Shown: positions 52,283-61,281, counted from the stretch's first letter. The stretch: DNA of 64,000 nt from Flavobacteriaceae bacterium YJPT1-3 (GCA_029866965.1 CP123444.1:2583501-2647500); one strand, 5' to 3'. Notes: generated by a model from the letters alone, not told the origin. Numbers and translations are program-made.

Positions 52283-52740
52283 GAATCCCTGCGCTTCAGT
52301 ACCTGAAAGAATCCGATGTAGATCATTAGCATATACAACAACAATTGAAAATCGCCCAATTGAAAAACACGGGTATCCACGGTTTCCCCTTTGATCAGGT
52401 ATTTTGCTGCAGTTTCAATATAAGGCAATACCGCAGCATAGATCACTCCTAAAATAAAGGATATAGAGAATGCTCTACCTCGCAGAAATTGAATACGTTC
52501 GTCTTCCACCTTCTCTTTAGCTAAGACCACGACCAACAAACCGATCAACATTAGTTTTTGCAGCAGATCGCGCTCCCAGCCGATGTTTTCTGATACTTGT
52601 TTCAGTATAAAAAGGGTTAGAAAGGCACCTCCTGCTATCAAATAACCAAGGAGTTTAAAGCGATGGGGCAATCTAAAATTGATAAGGGCATCCACCCGTC
52701 GCTGCTCGGCCTCGCAAAAGGATTCTTTACTTTTATTCAT
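52279..52740 (-). CDS. Membrane protein paired with the HTH regulator
   Basis: The 153-residue protein has four hydrophobic helices (about 28-48, 58-78, 88-108, 125-145). It overlaps the HTH gene by 4 bp. Such membrane/HTH pairs are common in flavobacteria and are of unknown function; I do not recognise a named family beyond that. Confidence 0.6.
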   Translation of the reverse strand: MNKSKESFCEAEQRRVDALINFRLPHRFKLLGYLIAGGAFLTLFILKQVSENIGWERDLLQKLMLIGLLVVVLAKEKVEDERIQFLRGRAFSISFILGVIYAAVLPYIETAAKYLIKGETVDTRVFQLGDFQLLLYMLMIYIGFFQVLKRRDS

Positions 52741-52765
52741 GATTTAAGTTTGTTTTCCAATTTGT

Positions 52766-52773
52766 CAAATATA
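52766..52773 (-). promoter_or_regulatory. -7 box for the HTH/membrane unit
   Basis: TATATTTG on the minus strand fully matches TAnnTTTG and lies 25 nt before the ATG at 52740. Confidence 0.45.
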
Positions 52774-52796
52774 CTTTACATTTTGAAATAAAAAAA

Positions 52797-53480
52797 TTAT
52801 TCTTTGACAATGATAACCATAGCACTCACTCCTGTGGCCAAATTCCATTCGTTATTCGCCACTAATTTACCCTGATCATCATAGACGCCAAATTGAGCCG
52901 TATTCGGTCCCGAGGCTCCTTGATTTAAGGCTGTGAATTCGATCTTGTTGAAACCTGGCTCCAAATCAATATTGAATCCTCTGAATTGATTAGTCAGTAG
53001 TACATCGGGTTGTACGATACGACCGTTCAATCGAATCTGAATGCGATCGCCATCAAAAGCCTGATGATCCCGATAAATAATATTGACAAATTTGGAGCCG
53101 CTTCTGAAATCTCCAAAGAATTGATCTCGGTAGAATTCAGGAAGCATGGGGCGTTCCTGTTTAGGGTTCAATTTGTTGTTCAATTTTCGCTGTCGGTCCT
53201 CATTGGGGTTCAAGAACTCTTCCCGGGCACCAAAAGCAACCTCTTTTTTAGGTTCTCCTAAAGTATAATTTCCGGTAGCTGGAGCTTCCGGTTCTTCTGA
53301 GAGTAGCGGAATGGTGCTTTTACTGCTGGGTGTTTCCGGAATAACATCGTCAGGAAGTAATGCGGGAATGCTTAAGCTTTGCTCACGGCGATCAATTTGT
53401 TGTGCCAAACTAGCGCCCGACATAAGCAAACACATTGCGCTAAAAAGAATAGGTAATTGATCTACTTTCAAAACTCTCAT
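52797..53480 (-). CDS. Secreted protein of unknown function
   Basis: The 227-residue product has a signal peptide (LPILFSAMCLLMSGASLAQ), then a Pro/Glu/Ser-rich linker to about residue 100 and a C-terminal beta-sandwich-like domain (SKFVNIIYRDHQAFDGDRIQ ... FNIDLEPGFNKIEFTALNQG). The domain has the pattern of a carbohydrate or protein-binding module. The family is not recognised. A TATCTTTG -7 box ends 7 nt before the ATG. Confidence 0.6.
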   Translation of the reverse strand: MRVLKVDQLPILFSAMCLLMSGASLAQQIDRREQSLSIPALLPDDVIPETPSSKSTIPLLSEEPEAPATGNYTLGEPKKEVAFGAREEFLNPNEDRQRKLNNKLNPKQERPMLPEFYRDQFFGDFRSGSKFVNIIYRDHQAFDGDRIQIRLNGRIVQPDVLLTNQFRGFNIDLEPGFNKIEFTALNQGASGPNTAQFGVYDDQGKLVANNEWNLATGVSAMVIIVKE

Positions 53481-53487
53481 GGATAAA

Positions 53488-53495
53488 CAAAGATA
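53488..53495 (-). promoter_or_regulatory. -7 box next to the start of 52797-53480
   Basis: TATCTTTG on the minus strand fully matches TAnnTTTG and ends 7 nt before the ATG, so transcription may begin at or near the start codon. Confidence 0.4.
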
Positions 53496-53634
53496 CTGCT
53501 TGACGAGTACTTATAGGAATAACGCCAATTTCCTCCGCTAATTATCCAGAATCATGCCACTTTCAAGTGGAATCTATTCAATTTTATAAAACTCATAAAT
53601 ACAATGAATTAAGAGGTTTTCTTCAATTAATAGT

Positions 53635-55389
53635 TTATCTTTTTAATGCAAAATAACCTGTGATCTCTGTATTGGAAATCGTGACTGCCTGAAACCAATA
53701 GGTGGATGAGGGCATGCGCTGCCCGCCTGCGGTGCCATCCCAACCCGGGGACAAGGGGGAGATTTGCTTCAGTAATTTTCCATAGCGGTCAAAGATCCGA
53801 ATGTAGCGCACCTCTTCCCCTACTGATGCCAGTCCCCGAAGCTGCCAATAATCATTGATTCCATCGCCATTAGGCGTAAAATAGCTTGGAAAACCATCCG
53901 TTTGCCCCAGCGTTCGTTGAGCGATACCACAGCCGAGTCGGTCGCGAACAAAAACAGTGGTTGCATTGATATCGACATTATTAAAAATAGGGCTGTCCTG
54001 GTAAGGTCCATCGATAGCTAAGGCATATTCATAGTCGCCCTCTCCTTCTACTGCGATTTGGATCTGTGAGCCCACAGCCTGATTGAGAATGGTCACATTA
54101 GTAATAGTCGCTATGGAAGACAAAGAGACTTCAAAAAACTGACTGCTGGAGCAGGAATAACTACTTCCATCACTTAGGGGTACAAAATTCACGGCTTCAA
54201 TTCGATAACGTCCCGGTTGACTCAGGAGGACATCTTCTTCACTTGATAATAAGACTTCAGGAGATCCTTCCGGACTGCTGTACCAGAAGACCTGATCAAC
54301 TTCTTCCTCGTAGGTGAGGATGGAGGGTAACTCCTGATCGCAGAGTAAAAAAGTGTCCGGGAAATCGATGACGGGTGAGAAATCGATTAACTCTCCGCTC
54401 TCAAAATCAATAAAAGGTCCGCAACCAAGCGCTGTATAAAAGACTTCCTCTATACATCCTTGAGCCACCCCGGCTTCATTGTAGGGAAAAATGGTTACAA
54501 AGACCGAAATATTCGATTCAAAATCCAGGACAAACGTGCTGGTTTGATTGCCCAGATTGGCAAAATCAAGAATATCCGTTGCCCCTGGCGAGGTGCCAAT
54601 AGACATATAATAACCAGTAGCACCATCGACAGGATTCCAGGAGAGTTCGGGAGTCAGCGGCACATCTGAAGTACCATCGGACGGATATATCAGGGTGGTA
54701 CAACCTGGCGGAACCACAGCATCACGCGTTCCAAAGGTAATCTCGGCACAACTGGCTGCACCCAATCGATTTACTGGAACCACACGAAGGTAGTAATCAG
54801 TTTCTTCATTGAGATCAAAAGGTATGTCGTAGGTGTTGACGTTGCCCACATCTAGCCCATTGATCAAATCATAATTTCCGGGACTGGTTCCCAAATAAAC
54901 CAAATAGCTGCTTGCTTGAGCCACATAATTCCAGGTAATATTGGAATTGATGGGAACACCGGTGGCATTGGCTTCAGGAAAAATGATGGTCGTACAGGCG
55001 GGAATCGCATCATAAGCGGCGGTCCTAAAACTGGATTCGGAACAGCGCACCGGATCACCATTGAGAAAAAATAAAGTGATGGTGACATAAATCTGAGTGT
55101 TTTCAGGATATCCCTGAGGCAAGGTGTAGAAAGGATTAAATCCAATATTGGTATTCTCCAGGATGTCGGTTCCACCGGGGCTTGTCCCGATGTCAAGAAT
55201 GTATCCGCCAACACCGGGAACCGCATCCCAGTTTAAGGTCACATTGGTCGGGACATTAACGGCTCCATCAGTTGGATTGGATAAGACGGTGCAGCTTTGC
55301 GCGGATGCCAATAGTGCAACAGTAGCATTGGCATGCCAAACGCTAGTATTCAAAAGTAACCCCAGTACGAGTAGGCCAATCTTCCCCAT
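53635..55389 (-). CDS. Surface protein with fibronectin-type repeats and T9SS type B (CHU_C) domain
   Basis: The 584-residue protein has a signal peptide (IGLLVLGLLLNTSVWHANA) and four beta repeats of about 95 residues (CTVLSNPTDGAVNVPTNVTLNWD and similar). The last 95 residues are the gliding-motility type B sorting domain: YFTPNGDGINDYWQLRG, IFDRYGKLLKQ, W(D)GTAGGQRMPSSTYWFQ. It is secreted by the type IX system and probably acts as an adhesin or surface protein. A Cys-rich segment joins the repeats and the C-terminus. Confidence 0.8.
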   Translation of the reverse strand: MGKIGLLVLGLLLNTSVWHANATVALLASAQSCTVLSNPTDGAVNVPTNVTLNWDAVPGVGGYILDIGTSPGGTDILENTNIGFNPFYTLPQGYPENTQIYVTITLFFLNGDPVRCSESSFRTAAYDAIPACTTIIFPEANATGVPINSNITWNYVAQASSYLVYLGTSPGNYDLINGLDVGNVNTYDIPFDLNEETDYYLRVVPVNRLGAASCAEITFGTRDAVVPPGCTTLIYPSDGTSDVPLTPELSWNPVDGATGYYMSIGTSPGATDILDFANLGNQTSTFVLDFESNISVFVTIFPYNEAGVAQGCIEEVFYTALGCGPFIDFESGELIDFSPVIDFPDTFLLCDQELPSILTYEEEVDQVFWYSSPEGSPEVLLSSEEDVLLSQPGRYRIEAVNFVPLSDGSSYSCSSSQFFEVSLSSIATITNVTILNQAVGSQIQIAVEGEGDYEYALAIDGPYQDSPIFNNVDINATTVFVRDRLGCGIAQRTLGQTDGFPSYFTPNGDGINDYWQLRGLASVGEEVRYIRIFDRYGKLLKQISPLSPGWDGTAGGQRMPSSTYWFQAVTISNTEITGYFALKR

Positions 55390-55948
55390 CGGCTAGTTTA
55401 GTTTCCCGGTGTAGTCATAGGGCTAAGTTAAGGAATTGGGAAGTGAATCCTCACAAAATAAAAAAGCCCCCTTGAGCAAGGAGGCTATTTATTTGGGACA
55501 TTAACCATTTCACAGTAATTAAACCCAAGTGATAGATTTGAAAATTATAAGACTTTGTTAGCTTAATGATGATTAGTGGATTGTCTCACAATTTCATATA
55601 AATAAAGGCAAAAAGCGACCCAAAAGTGCGATGGCCTATCTGCACATCTTGTATAGAAAAGCACTAAAGCTGCTAATCCCTTACAAATAAAAGGTTTAGT
55701 CATCAATGACTTGGATGCAATCATAATATGCCTGGAAAATATGCAAGTAAAATAGATGTAGAATGCTGTAGAAGTGGGGAATGAACTGTAGAAATATTAC
55801 ACAGTTCAGCGTATGCCAATGTTTCAAGATTTTGCTATAAAAACAAAGTTTAAGAAGTGCTCGAAATCTTTAACAGAATTATAGGATATACTGCACAACA
55901 TCAGTGTTTTAGGATAGTTATATTCCCTTTCAAACAAAACACTAAAAC
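55390..55948. other. 559-bp divergent intergenic region with an orphan terminator
   Basis: No convincing gene is seen between two divergently transcribed genes. It contains an intrinsic terminator facing left at 55459-55490, an AACTGT/ACAGTT inverted repeat at about 55786-55808 and a near -7 box at 55844-55851 on the minus strand. An unannotated small RNA or leader is possible. Confidence 0.4.
55459..55490 (-). terminator. Orphan intrinsic terminator, leftward
   Basis: On the minus strand GCCTCCTT and AAGGGGGC pair (one G-U) around a GCTC loop and are followed by T6. No gene upstream on that strand ends here, so it may belong to a small RNA or a leader of 53635-55389. Confidence 0.55.
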
Positions 55949-56794
55949 ATGAAAACAATAAATAAAATAGCCTTTGTGGGCAGTCTGGTCCTCTTAACCT
56001 CCTGCGTATCCAAAAAGAAATATGTTGAATTACAAACTGAACTTGATCAAACTGAAGCTCAATTGACGAAAACGCAAGTTGAGAAAGAAGAGATCGAAGA
56101 CAAATACAATCGTATTGAAGAGCGCGTTGCAGAATACAATGCTAAAATCAATTCACTTAAAACAGAAAACGAATCCAAGTTTGTGCTAGTCGATAATGGA
56201 ACCGTAATGTCCGATCGCACCCGCGAAGGGATGAAGTCGACGCTTGCTAAAGTAAATTCTAGCGAACTGGCTGAGGCAAAAACTTTGGAAGACAGTATGA
56301 ATCTTGCTTTGTCGTACAATCTTAAACAATCCTTAGATCAAAGTTTTGAAGGATCTTCTCAAGATGATATCGACATCAATATTGATGAAACGGTAGTCAT
56401 GATCACCATCTCCGACCAATTACTATTCGATAGCGGAAGTTACCGGGTAAGTAAAAAAGCAGATGATCTTTTGAGTCGTATTGCCTCTGTGATTAATTCA
56501 GAACCCACACTCGAAGTATTGGTAGAAGGTCATACGGATGCTCGTACGGTGAAGGAAGGATCCTATATCAAGGATAACTGGGATTTGAGTACAGAACGGG
56601 CCTCAGCCATTATCCGCAAATTACAGGATGATTTCAGTGTGGATCCCGGCAAGATGATCGCTGCCGGTAGAAGTAGCTATCATCCTCTAGTGGAAAACGA
56701 TACTAAAGAGAATATGGCGAGAAACCGCAGGACACGTATTGTCATTTTGCCAAATATGGATAAGTTCTTGGCTTTACTTACGGCTGACAACTAA
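55949..56794 (+). CDS. OmpA-family lipoprotein
   Basis: The 281-residue protein has a lipobox (SLVLLTSCVSKKK), a coiled-coil of about 60 residues (ELQTELDQTEAQLTKTQVEKE), and an OmpA/MotB-like peptidoglycan-binding domain: DQLLFDSGSYRVSKKADDLLSRIA, VEGHTDARTV, WDLSTERASAIIRKL and the final NRRTRIVILP. It tethers the outer membrane to the cell wall. It is followed by a terminator and stands alone. Confidence 0.9.
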   Translation: MKTINKIAFVGSLVLLTSCVSKKKYVELQTELDQTEAQLTKTQVEKEEIEDKYNRIEERVAEYNAKINSLKTENESKFVLVDNGTVMSDRTREGMKSTLAKVNSSELAEAKTLEDSMNLALSYNLKQSLDQSFEGSSQDDIDINIDETVVMITISDQLLFDSGSYRVSKKADDLLSRIASVINSEPTLEVLVEGHTDARTVKEGSYIKDNWDLSTERASAIIRKLQDDFSVDPGKMIAAGRSSYHPLVENDTKENMARNRRTRIVILPNMDKFLALLTADN

Positions 56795-56817
56795 GAGAAA
56801 CAATTCATTAATCGATT

Positions 56818-56845
56818 TAAATGCGCCCTTGGGCGCATTTTTTTA
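56818..56845 (+). terminator. Intrinsic terminator after the OmpA lipoprotein
   Basis: The palindrome ATGCGCCCTTGGGCGCAT (56821-56838) is followed by T7. Confidence 0.85.
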
Positions 56846-57001
56846 TACTTATAGCGAATATTCTGACTTAATATTCAATAAAATGAATTGGTCAATGACG
56901 TTTGTCGATTATTACTAGTACTATGTCGAAATTACTGATTTTAAAGGGCTTAAGAATTGCTTGGCATGCTTATTTCAATATCTTTGTAGTCCCAAATTAT
57001 A

Positions 57002-57151
57002 ATGATGATACATTCTTTCTTTTATCTGCTGCGTGCAGGATTACAACGCTCTCTTCTGAGTCTCTTTCGCCTTTTTAGCAAACAAGCTGTCGTTGATCTG
57101 GATCTGTTGAGATCTTCTGAGCACGATCAGTATGCTCCAAAATCCCGTTAA
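57002..57151 (+). CDS. 49-residue basic small protein
   Basis: ATG 57002 opens 49 codons ending at TAA 57149-57151. The product starts MMIHSFFYLLRAGLQRSLLS and has an amphipathic helix with Arg/Lys, then a hydrophilic tail. It ends 3 bp before the next gene, which makes coupling likely. No family is recognised, and it may be a short peptide that controls the downstream gene. Confidence 0.4.
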   Translation: MMIHSFFYLLRAGLQRSLLSLFRLFSKQAVVDLDLLRSSEHDQYAPKSR

Positions 57152-57154
57152 GTC

Positions 57155-57616
57155 ATGCGCGTCCTAGACTCTACTCTTAAAAACCAAATTTTACAGGAAC
57201 ATCAGTTGGATTTCGGAGATTTCTATTTCTTTGATAACTACGTAGTGGCAGAAATTTATGATGGTGAACTATTTGATTGGGAGCGCGCCCAGATCGTGAT
57301 TGACCTAGCGACCACTTTTTATGGAGCGGATGCCAAGATCAATTACATTTCCAATCGCATCTACAACTACTCCATCATCCCACAGGATTGGATCAAGTTT
57401 TATAAGAATCGATACCAACTGAAGAGTTTTTCAGTGGTCACTTATAGCCAGTCTGGCTTGATCAATATGATTTTTGAGCGGATGTTCTGTCGTGCCAAGA
57501 TCAGGCAGTTTGAAAGTCTAATGGATGCTGTAAAGCACGTGTATGTGCTGGATCAAAAGTTGACTATCAACATTCTCCCTGAAAATCAAGGGATCCAGCT
57601 TCCTCAAGCGCTTTAA
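57155..57616 (+). CDS. Conserved-type protein of unknown function
   Basis: The 153-residue product has an alpha/beta pattern (FGDFYFFDNYVVAEIYDGEL, then IVIDLATTFYG, ISNRIYNYSIIPQDWIKF). Its layout resembles the SpoIIAA/STAS-like group of flavobacterial proteins without an evident catalytic site. It is 4 bp from the convergent RlmI-like gene's 3' end (overlap of the two stops). Confidence 0.5.
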   Translation: MRVLDSTLKNQILQEHQLDFGDFYFFDNYVVAEIYDGELFDWERAQIVIDLATTFYGADAKINYISNRIYNYSIIPQDWIKFYKNRYQLKSFSVVTYSQSGLINMIFERMFCRAKIRQFESLMDAVKHVYVLDQKLTINILPENQGIQLPQAL

Positions 57617-58818
57617 GGACGCATTTGGTAATATCCACATTTCAAATAAGCAGCTTCCGGAAAACCTATGGGGTGATCGATATCGTGTAGCGTCTTGTCG
57701 TCAATGACGAAGCTTTTGCCACACTTCATTAATTCTTCTTCCACCAATTGAAAAAAATCCTCGGCGGGGATGCGCGAACTGCAACTTGCCATCAATAAAA
57801 GGCCTTCAGGCTTGAGAAGAGAGGCGCCTAAATGCACCAGGCTACGATAACTCTGTTTAGCTCGATCTACTTCTGCAGCTCGTTTGGCAAAACTTGGGGG
57901 GTCAATGACCAATACATCAAACGATGTCCCTTGCTGCCTGAGTTGCTCCATCACTTTAAAGGCATCTCCCTGCAGCGTTCGATGTTCACCCGAAAACTCA
58001 TTTAAGTCCGCATTCTTTTTGGCTTGTTCTAATGCTGGACCGCTAATGTCCAAACTCGTCACCGTCGTTGCTCCGCCCACTAAAGCGTGTACACTAACCC
58101 CCCCGGTATAAGAAAATACATCCAGTACTGATTTTCCCCTGGATAGCTCCCCTACTCGCCTTCGGTTTTCGCGATGGTCTAAAAAATGACCCGTTTTATG
58201 TCCGCGTAAGGGATTCGCAGAAAACTGAACTCCATATTCTTTGAAGTAGACACTTTGTGCTGCTTCCCAGCTCCCATAGACCACTTGACCATCAGTGTAG
58301 GCTCCAGAGGCTGTTTTTTGTGCATTCCGGCTAAGTCTTAGGATTAGTACCTTACAGCCGGATTGCTTCTGCAGTAGTTCAAAAATCGTGTCGAGGTACG
58401 GTTCCCAACACCAGCTGTAGAGTTTAACCACTAAGACCTGATCGTATACATCAGCTATAAGTCCGGGAAAGCCGTCGCTTTCTCCAAAAATCAATCGATA
58501 AGCAGTGGTATCTGTAGCTAGAAGTGGGGTTCTTTTCGCGAAAGCGTTGTTAATTTTAACTTCAAAAAAGGAGCGATCAATGGTCTGAGCCCCACCTTGA
58601 TGAATTACTTTGATCCGTATGGGTGAATGAGGATCGAAAAGGCCGATGGCAATCATCTTTCGGGTGTGATGGTCGTAGATGATGCACAAACTACCGTTAG
58701 CACCCGAATCAGACTGTCGGGTAATGCCCTGATCAAAAATCCAGGGATGACCTTGCTTGACTTTTTTTTGGGCCGCCGGGGTCAGGACAATGGCTAAGCG
58801 ATTGGGCAGTTTCAACAT
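57613..58818 (-). CDS. Class I SAM-dependent rRNA methyltransferase, RlmI-like
   Basis: From ATG 58818 the product has 401 residues. The N-terminal PUA domain (KKVKQGHPWIFDQGI) is followed by the RlmI-type methyltransferase: FLDHRENRRRVGEL, VLDVFSYTGGVSVHAL, VTSLDISGPAL, VLVIDPPSFAKR (motif IV) and LLMASCSSRIP. It methylates a cytosine in 23S rRNA (m5C). A start at 58854 would add 12 residues and is less likely. It overlaps the convergent unknown gene by 4 bp. Confidence 0.85.
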   Translation of the reverse strand: MLKLPNRLAIVLTPAAQKKVKQGHPWIFDQGITRQSDSGANGSLCIIYDHHTRKMIAIGLFDPHSPIRIKVIHQGGAQTIDRSFFEVKINNAFAKRTPLLATDTTAYRLIFGESDGFPGLIADVYDQVLVVKLYSWCWEPYLDTIFELLQKQSGCKVLILRLSRNAQKTASGAYTDGQVVYGSWEAAQSVYFKEYGVQFSANPLRGHKTGHFLDHRENRRRVGELSRGKSVLDVFSYTGGVSVHALVGGATTVTSLDISGPALEQAKKNADLNEFSGEHRTLQGDAFKVMEQLRQQGTSFDVLVIDPPSFAKRAAEVDRAKQSYRSLVHLGASLLKPEGLLLMASCSSRIPAEDFFQLVEEELMKCGKSFVIDDKTLHDIDHPIGFPEAAYLKCGYYQMRP

Positions 58819-59214
58819 AAGGCAAAGGTAGGTGCTGTGTATAAAAAAAGGCACCTATCCCGAAGAACAGGATAGAAGCCTTATAGCGCCGTTTATTGGC
58901 ATTGGGTTGTCGAATCATGAATGCGATCAGAAAGTACTGCTCTTCAGACCGGCACTACGCTCAAGAGTATCAAGCGCAAAGCCCATCGGCATCGATTGGG
59001 CACTGACCCCACTGCGCAGGGTAAAAGCCTTCTCTATACTTGCAAACCACTAATTCAAAGAATGTCGTCTTAATAGGACTACACTTAATAGACGAACTAA
59101 AATCGATTCTGTTACAAAAAAGGGGTGAAAAAATTTAAAAAACTGTATTTCAACGCATTAAAGCGATGTTAAATACACTATTCGTATTCGTCAAATTTGC
59201 TAAATTTGCAAGGC
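58819..59214. other. Intergenic region without a credible gene
   Basis: This 396-bp region contains two short open frames with non-coding composition and the promoter of the DUF2452 gene. No RNA gene is seen. Confidence 0.5.
59201..59208 (+). promoter_or_regulatory. -7 box next to the DUF2452 gene start
   Basis: TAAATTTG matches TAnnTTTG and ends 6 nt before the ATG at 59215. It is preceded by a second CAAATTTG. Confidence 0.35.
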
Positions 59215-59637
59215 ATGAAAGAGAAAAAACCGGATGCTGTTGTTTTTGATGAAGAAACACAGGCCTACAACGCACACTTGCTTCCTTACGCCAGTAATGT
59301 AGGGGCTCCGGCTATTAAGACTACCGATTTGACCCATTGGAAAAATCACAAAATCAACAAGGTCAATCACCAACTAGAGAACCGCTTCGAACTTTTAAAA
59401 CAAGAATACCTGCAATTAAGACAGGATTTTGAAGATAATGAAATGGTATACAGTGCTCAGTTTAATTTTGAGCCGGTCATGGGTAAATCTTATTTTCTCT
59501 ATGAGAAAGAAAATGGTTCGCATTTTCTTTCTTTAATTGCTCCTGAGGAATGCAATTTTAGCTTCAAGGGGGAGTTTACTTTAACGCTAGACGGTTTGTG
59601 GGAGCGTAAAGGTGCCAACAAAGAGAAAATTAACTGA
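59215..59637 (+). CDS. DUF2452 family protein
   Basis: The 140-residue protein has the DUF2452 pattern: DAVVFDEETQAYNAHLLPYA, SNVGAPAIKTTDLTHWK, then a coiled region and a C-terminal FEPVMGKSYFLYEKENGSHFLSLIAPEE. Its function is unknown. The ATG at 59215 is chosen over the longer frame at 59197, which adds a non-conserved stretch. It precedes rpoD and may be cotranscribed or independent. Confidence 0.8.
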   Translation: MKEKKPDAVVFDEETQAYNAHLLPYASNVGAPAIKTTDLTHWKNHKINKVNHQLENRFELLKQEYLQLRQDFEDNEMVYSAQFNFEPVMGKSYFLYEKENGSHFLSLIAPEECNFSFKGEFTLTLDGLWERKGANKEKIN

Positions 59638-59755
59638 GAAACATAACCAATAGTCAAGAAAAGAACGCTAAAATAATCTTAAAAATGGGCACAATTTTTG
59701 CTTATTAAATGGATTAGATTATAATGTAGTAAGATCGTTTAACTAATATACTTTT

Positions 59756-60622
59756 ATGAGACAACTTAAAATTACGAAACAGGTTACCAATAGAGAGTCA
59801 AAATCCCTCAACACCTACCTGCAAGATGTCAGCAAGCTGGAAATGATTACAGCGGAAGAAGAGGTGGAACTGGCTCGCAAGATACGCGATGGTGACCAGT
59901 GGGCTTTGGAAAAATTGACCAAGGCTAATTTGCGTTTCGTGATCTCTGTTGCCAAGCAATATCAAAACCAAGGATTAACCCTACCTGATTTGATCAACGA
60001 AGGGAATGTTGGTTTGGTAAAAGCTGCGCAACGTTTCGATGAAACCCGCGGTTTCAAATTTATCTCTTATGCGGTATGGTGGATTCGTCAATCCATCTTA
60101 CAAGCCATTTCAGAACATGCCAGAACGGTACGTTTACCCTTAAATAAAATTGGTACCATCAGTAAGATCAATAAGGTATACGCTCACTTAGAACAAAGTT
60201 TAGAGCGTCCACCTTCTGCTGCTGAGATTGCCAAAGAATTAGACATGACGATTGACAAGGTGAAGCTAGCGATGAAAAACTCCGGTAGAAACCTATCTAT
60301 GGATGCTCCTTTCCAGGAAGGTGAGAATGATAACAATTTATACGATGTTATGCGTTCAGGTGAATCTCCAAATCCGGATGCGGATTTGATGAAGGAATCG
60401 CTCGGAACAGAAATCGAACGTGCACTTGATACCTTATCTCCCAGAGAAGCTGATGTCATTCGTTTGAATTACGGTCTTGGTGGACAGCCACAACATACCC
60501 TGGAGGAAATTGGCGAGATTTTCGACTTAAGTCGGGAACGTGTACGTCAAATTCGTGAGAAAGGAATACGCCGTCTACGTCATCAGAGTAGAAATAAAAT
60601 CCTGAAAAGCTATTTAGGATAA
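59756..60622 (+). CDS. rpoD: Principal RNA polymerase sigma factor
   Basis: The 288-residue protein is the short Bacteroidota form. Region 1.2 starts [19 protein letters not shown], region 2.1-2.4 has [19 protein letters not shown], and region 4.2 has [20 protein letters not shown] with the HTH. Region 1.1 is absent, as usual in this phylum. It directs most transcription from TTG/TAnnTTTG promoters, which agrees with the -7 boxes noted in this window. A terminator follows. Confidence 0.95.
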   Translation: MRQLKITKQVTNRESKSLNTYLQDVSKLEMITAEEEVELARKIRDGDQWALEKLTKANLRFVISVAKQYQNQGLTLPDLINEGNVGLVKAAQRFDETRGFKFISYAVWWIRQSILQAISEHARTVRLPLNKIGTISKINKVYAHLEQSLERPPSAAEIAKELDMTIDKVKLAMKNSGRNLSMDAPFQEGENDNNLYDVMRSGESPNPDADLMKESLGTEIERALDTLSPREADVIRLNYGLGGQPQHTLEEIGEIFDLSRERVRQIREKGIRRLRHQSRNKILKSYLG

Positions 60623-60643
60623 GCGAAATAAACGATTGAAAAT

Positions 60644-60678
60644 AAAAAAGCGGAACTCAAAAGTTCCGCTTTTTTTGT
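60644..60678. terminator. Bidirectional terminator after rpoD
   Basis: The stem AGCGGAACT/AGTTCCGCT (60649-60657 and 60662-60670) is flanked by A6 and T7. It also closes the convergent TonB operon. Confidence 0.85.
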
Positions 60679-60696
60679 TTATGGATGGCTTTGCCT

Positions 60697-61269
60697 TTAT
60701 TCAACAGTCACCGAAAAGGTTGCCGTGAAGTCTGTTTCTCCACCAGCATTGGTGATATCCCCGGCGGCAACTCCTGTTGCGGCCTTATCAGGTTCATGAC
60801 GTAGGGTGACCGTAAAGTTGCCTTGGGCTGCATCGGTGGTAGTCAAGGTAAATTCTAAACCAATGGGATTTCCAGAATTATCTTCATCTGTATACGAAAA
60901 TTGCAAGCCTAGTGCATTGGCAAACTGATAGAATACCTGATGCTCCTCCCCTTCTTCTTCTACCTCCAGGGTTATATTCTCTTCCGGAGTTTCTGTCTCA
61001 TTCAAAAAGATCACAGCTCCATCATAGGTCGTATTGACGGCGAGAGGACCGGAAACAGTGATTTCAGGAGCATTGGGACCGTCTCCATCTTCATCCCGGG
61101 AGGTCAAGGTAACAACGCCGGTGCTTGTGCCGGTGGGGGTAAGTGTCACGGTCATGGTGGTGATCACTTCTTCCTCATTGATGAGTTCCGGTCCGTCATC
61201 ATCAGAGGAACAAGCGCTAAAGGTGATTGCTGTTAAAACAGCTGCAGCAAAAAATTGAATCGTTTTCAT
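60697..61269 (-). CDS. Acidic lipoprotein next to a TonB receptor
   Basis: The 190-residue product has a lipobox (LTAITFSACSS) and a strongly acidic beta-rich domain with many Glu and Asp (DDDGPE, TETPEENITLEVEEEGEE). It is the last gene of the TonB unit, 12 bp after the receptor. Its repeated Asp/Glu clusters could bind calcium or another metal, which is inferred. The family is not recognised by name, but many flavobacterial receptors have a partner lipoprotein of this size. Confidence 0.65.
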   Translation of the reverse strand: MKTIQFFAAAVLTAITFSACSSDDDGPELINEEEVITTMTVTLTPTGTSTGVVTLTSRDEDGDGPNAPEITVSGPLAVNTTYDGAVIFLNETETPEENITLEVEEEGEEHQVFYQFANALGLQFSYTDEDNSGNPIGLEFTLTTTDAAQGNFTVTLRHEPDKAATGVAAGDITNAGGETDFTATFSVTVE

Positions 61270-61281
61270 AGTTTTAAAGAT

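Noticed and set aside
58733-58918. 61-residue minus-strand frame with a hydrophobic stretch
   Set aside because: It overlaps the start of the RlmI-like gene in another frame and has no supporting context.
58832-59053. 73-residue plus-strand frame
   Set aside because: The composition is not protein-like and it lies over the methyltransferase 5' end and promoter region.
58850-59200. Possible tRNA
   Set aside because: No cloverleaf with T-loop GTTCRA and matching acceptor stem could be drawn.
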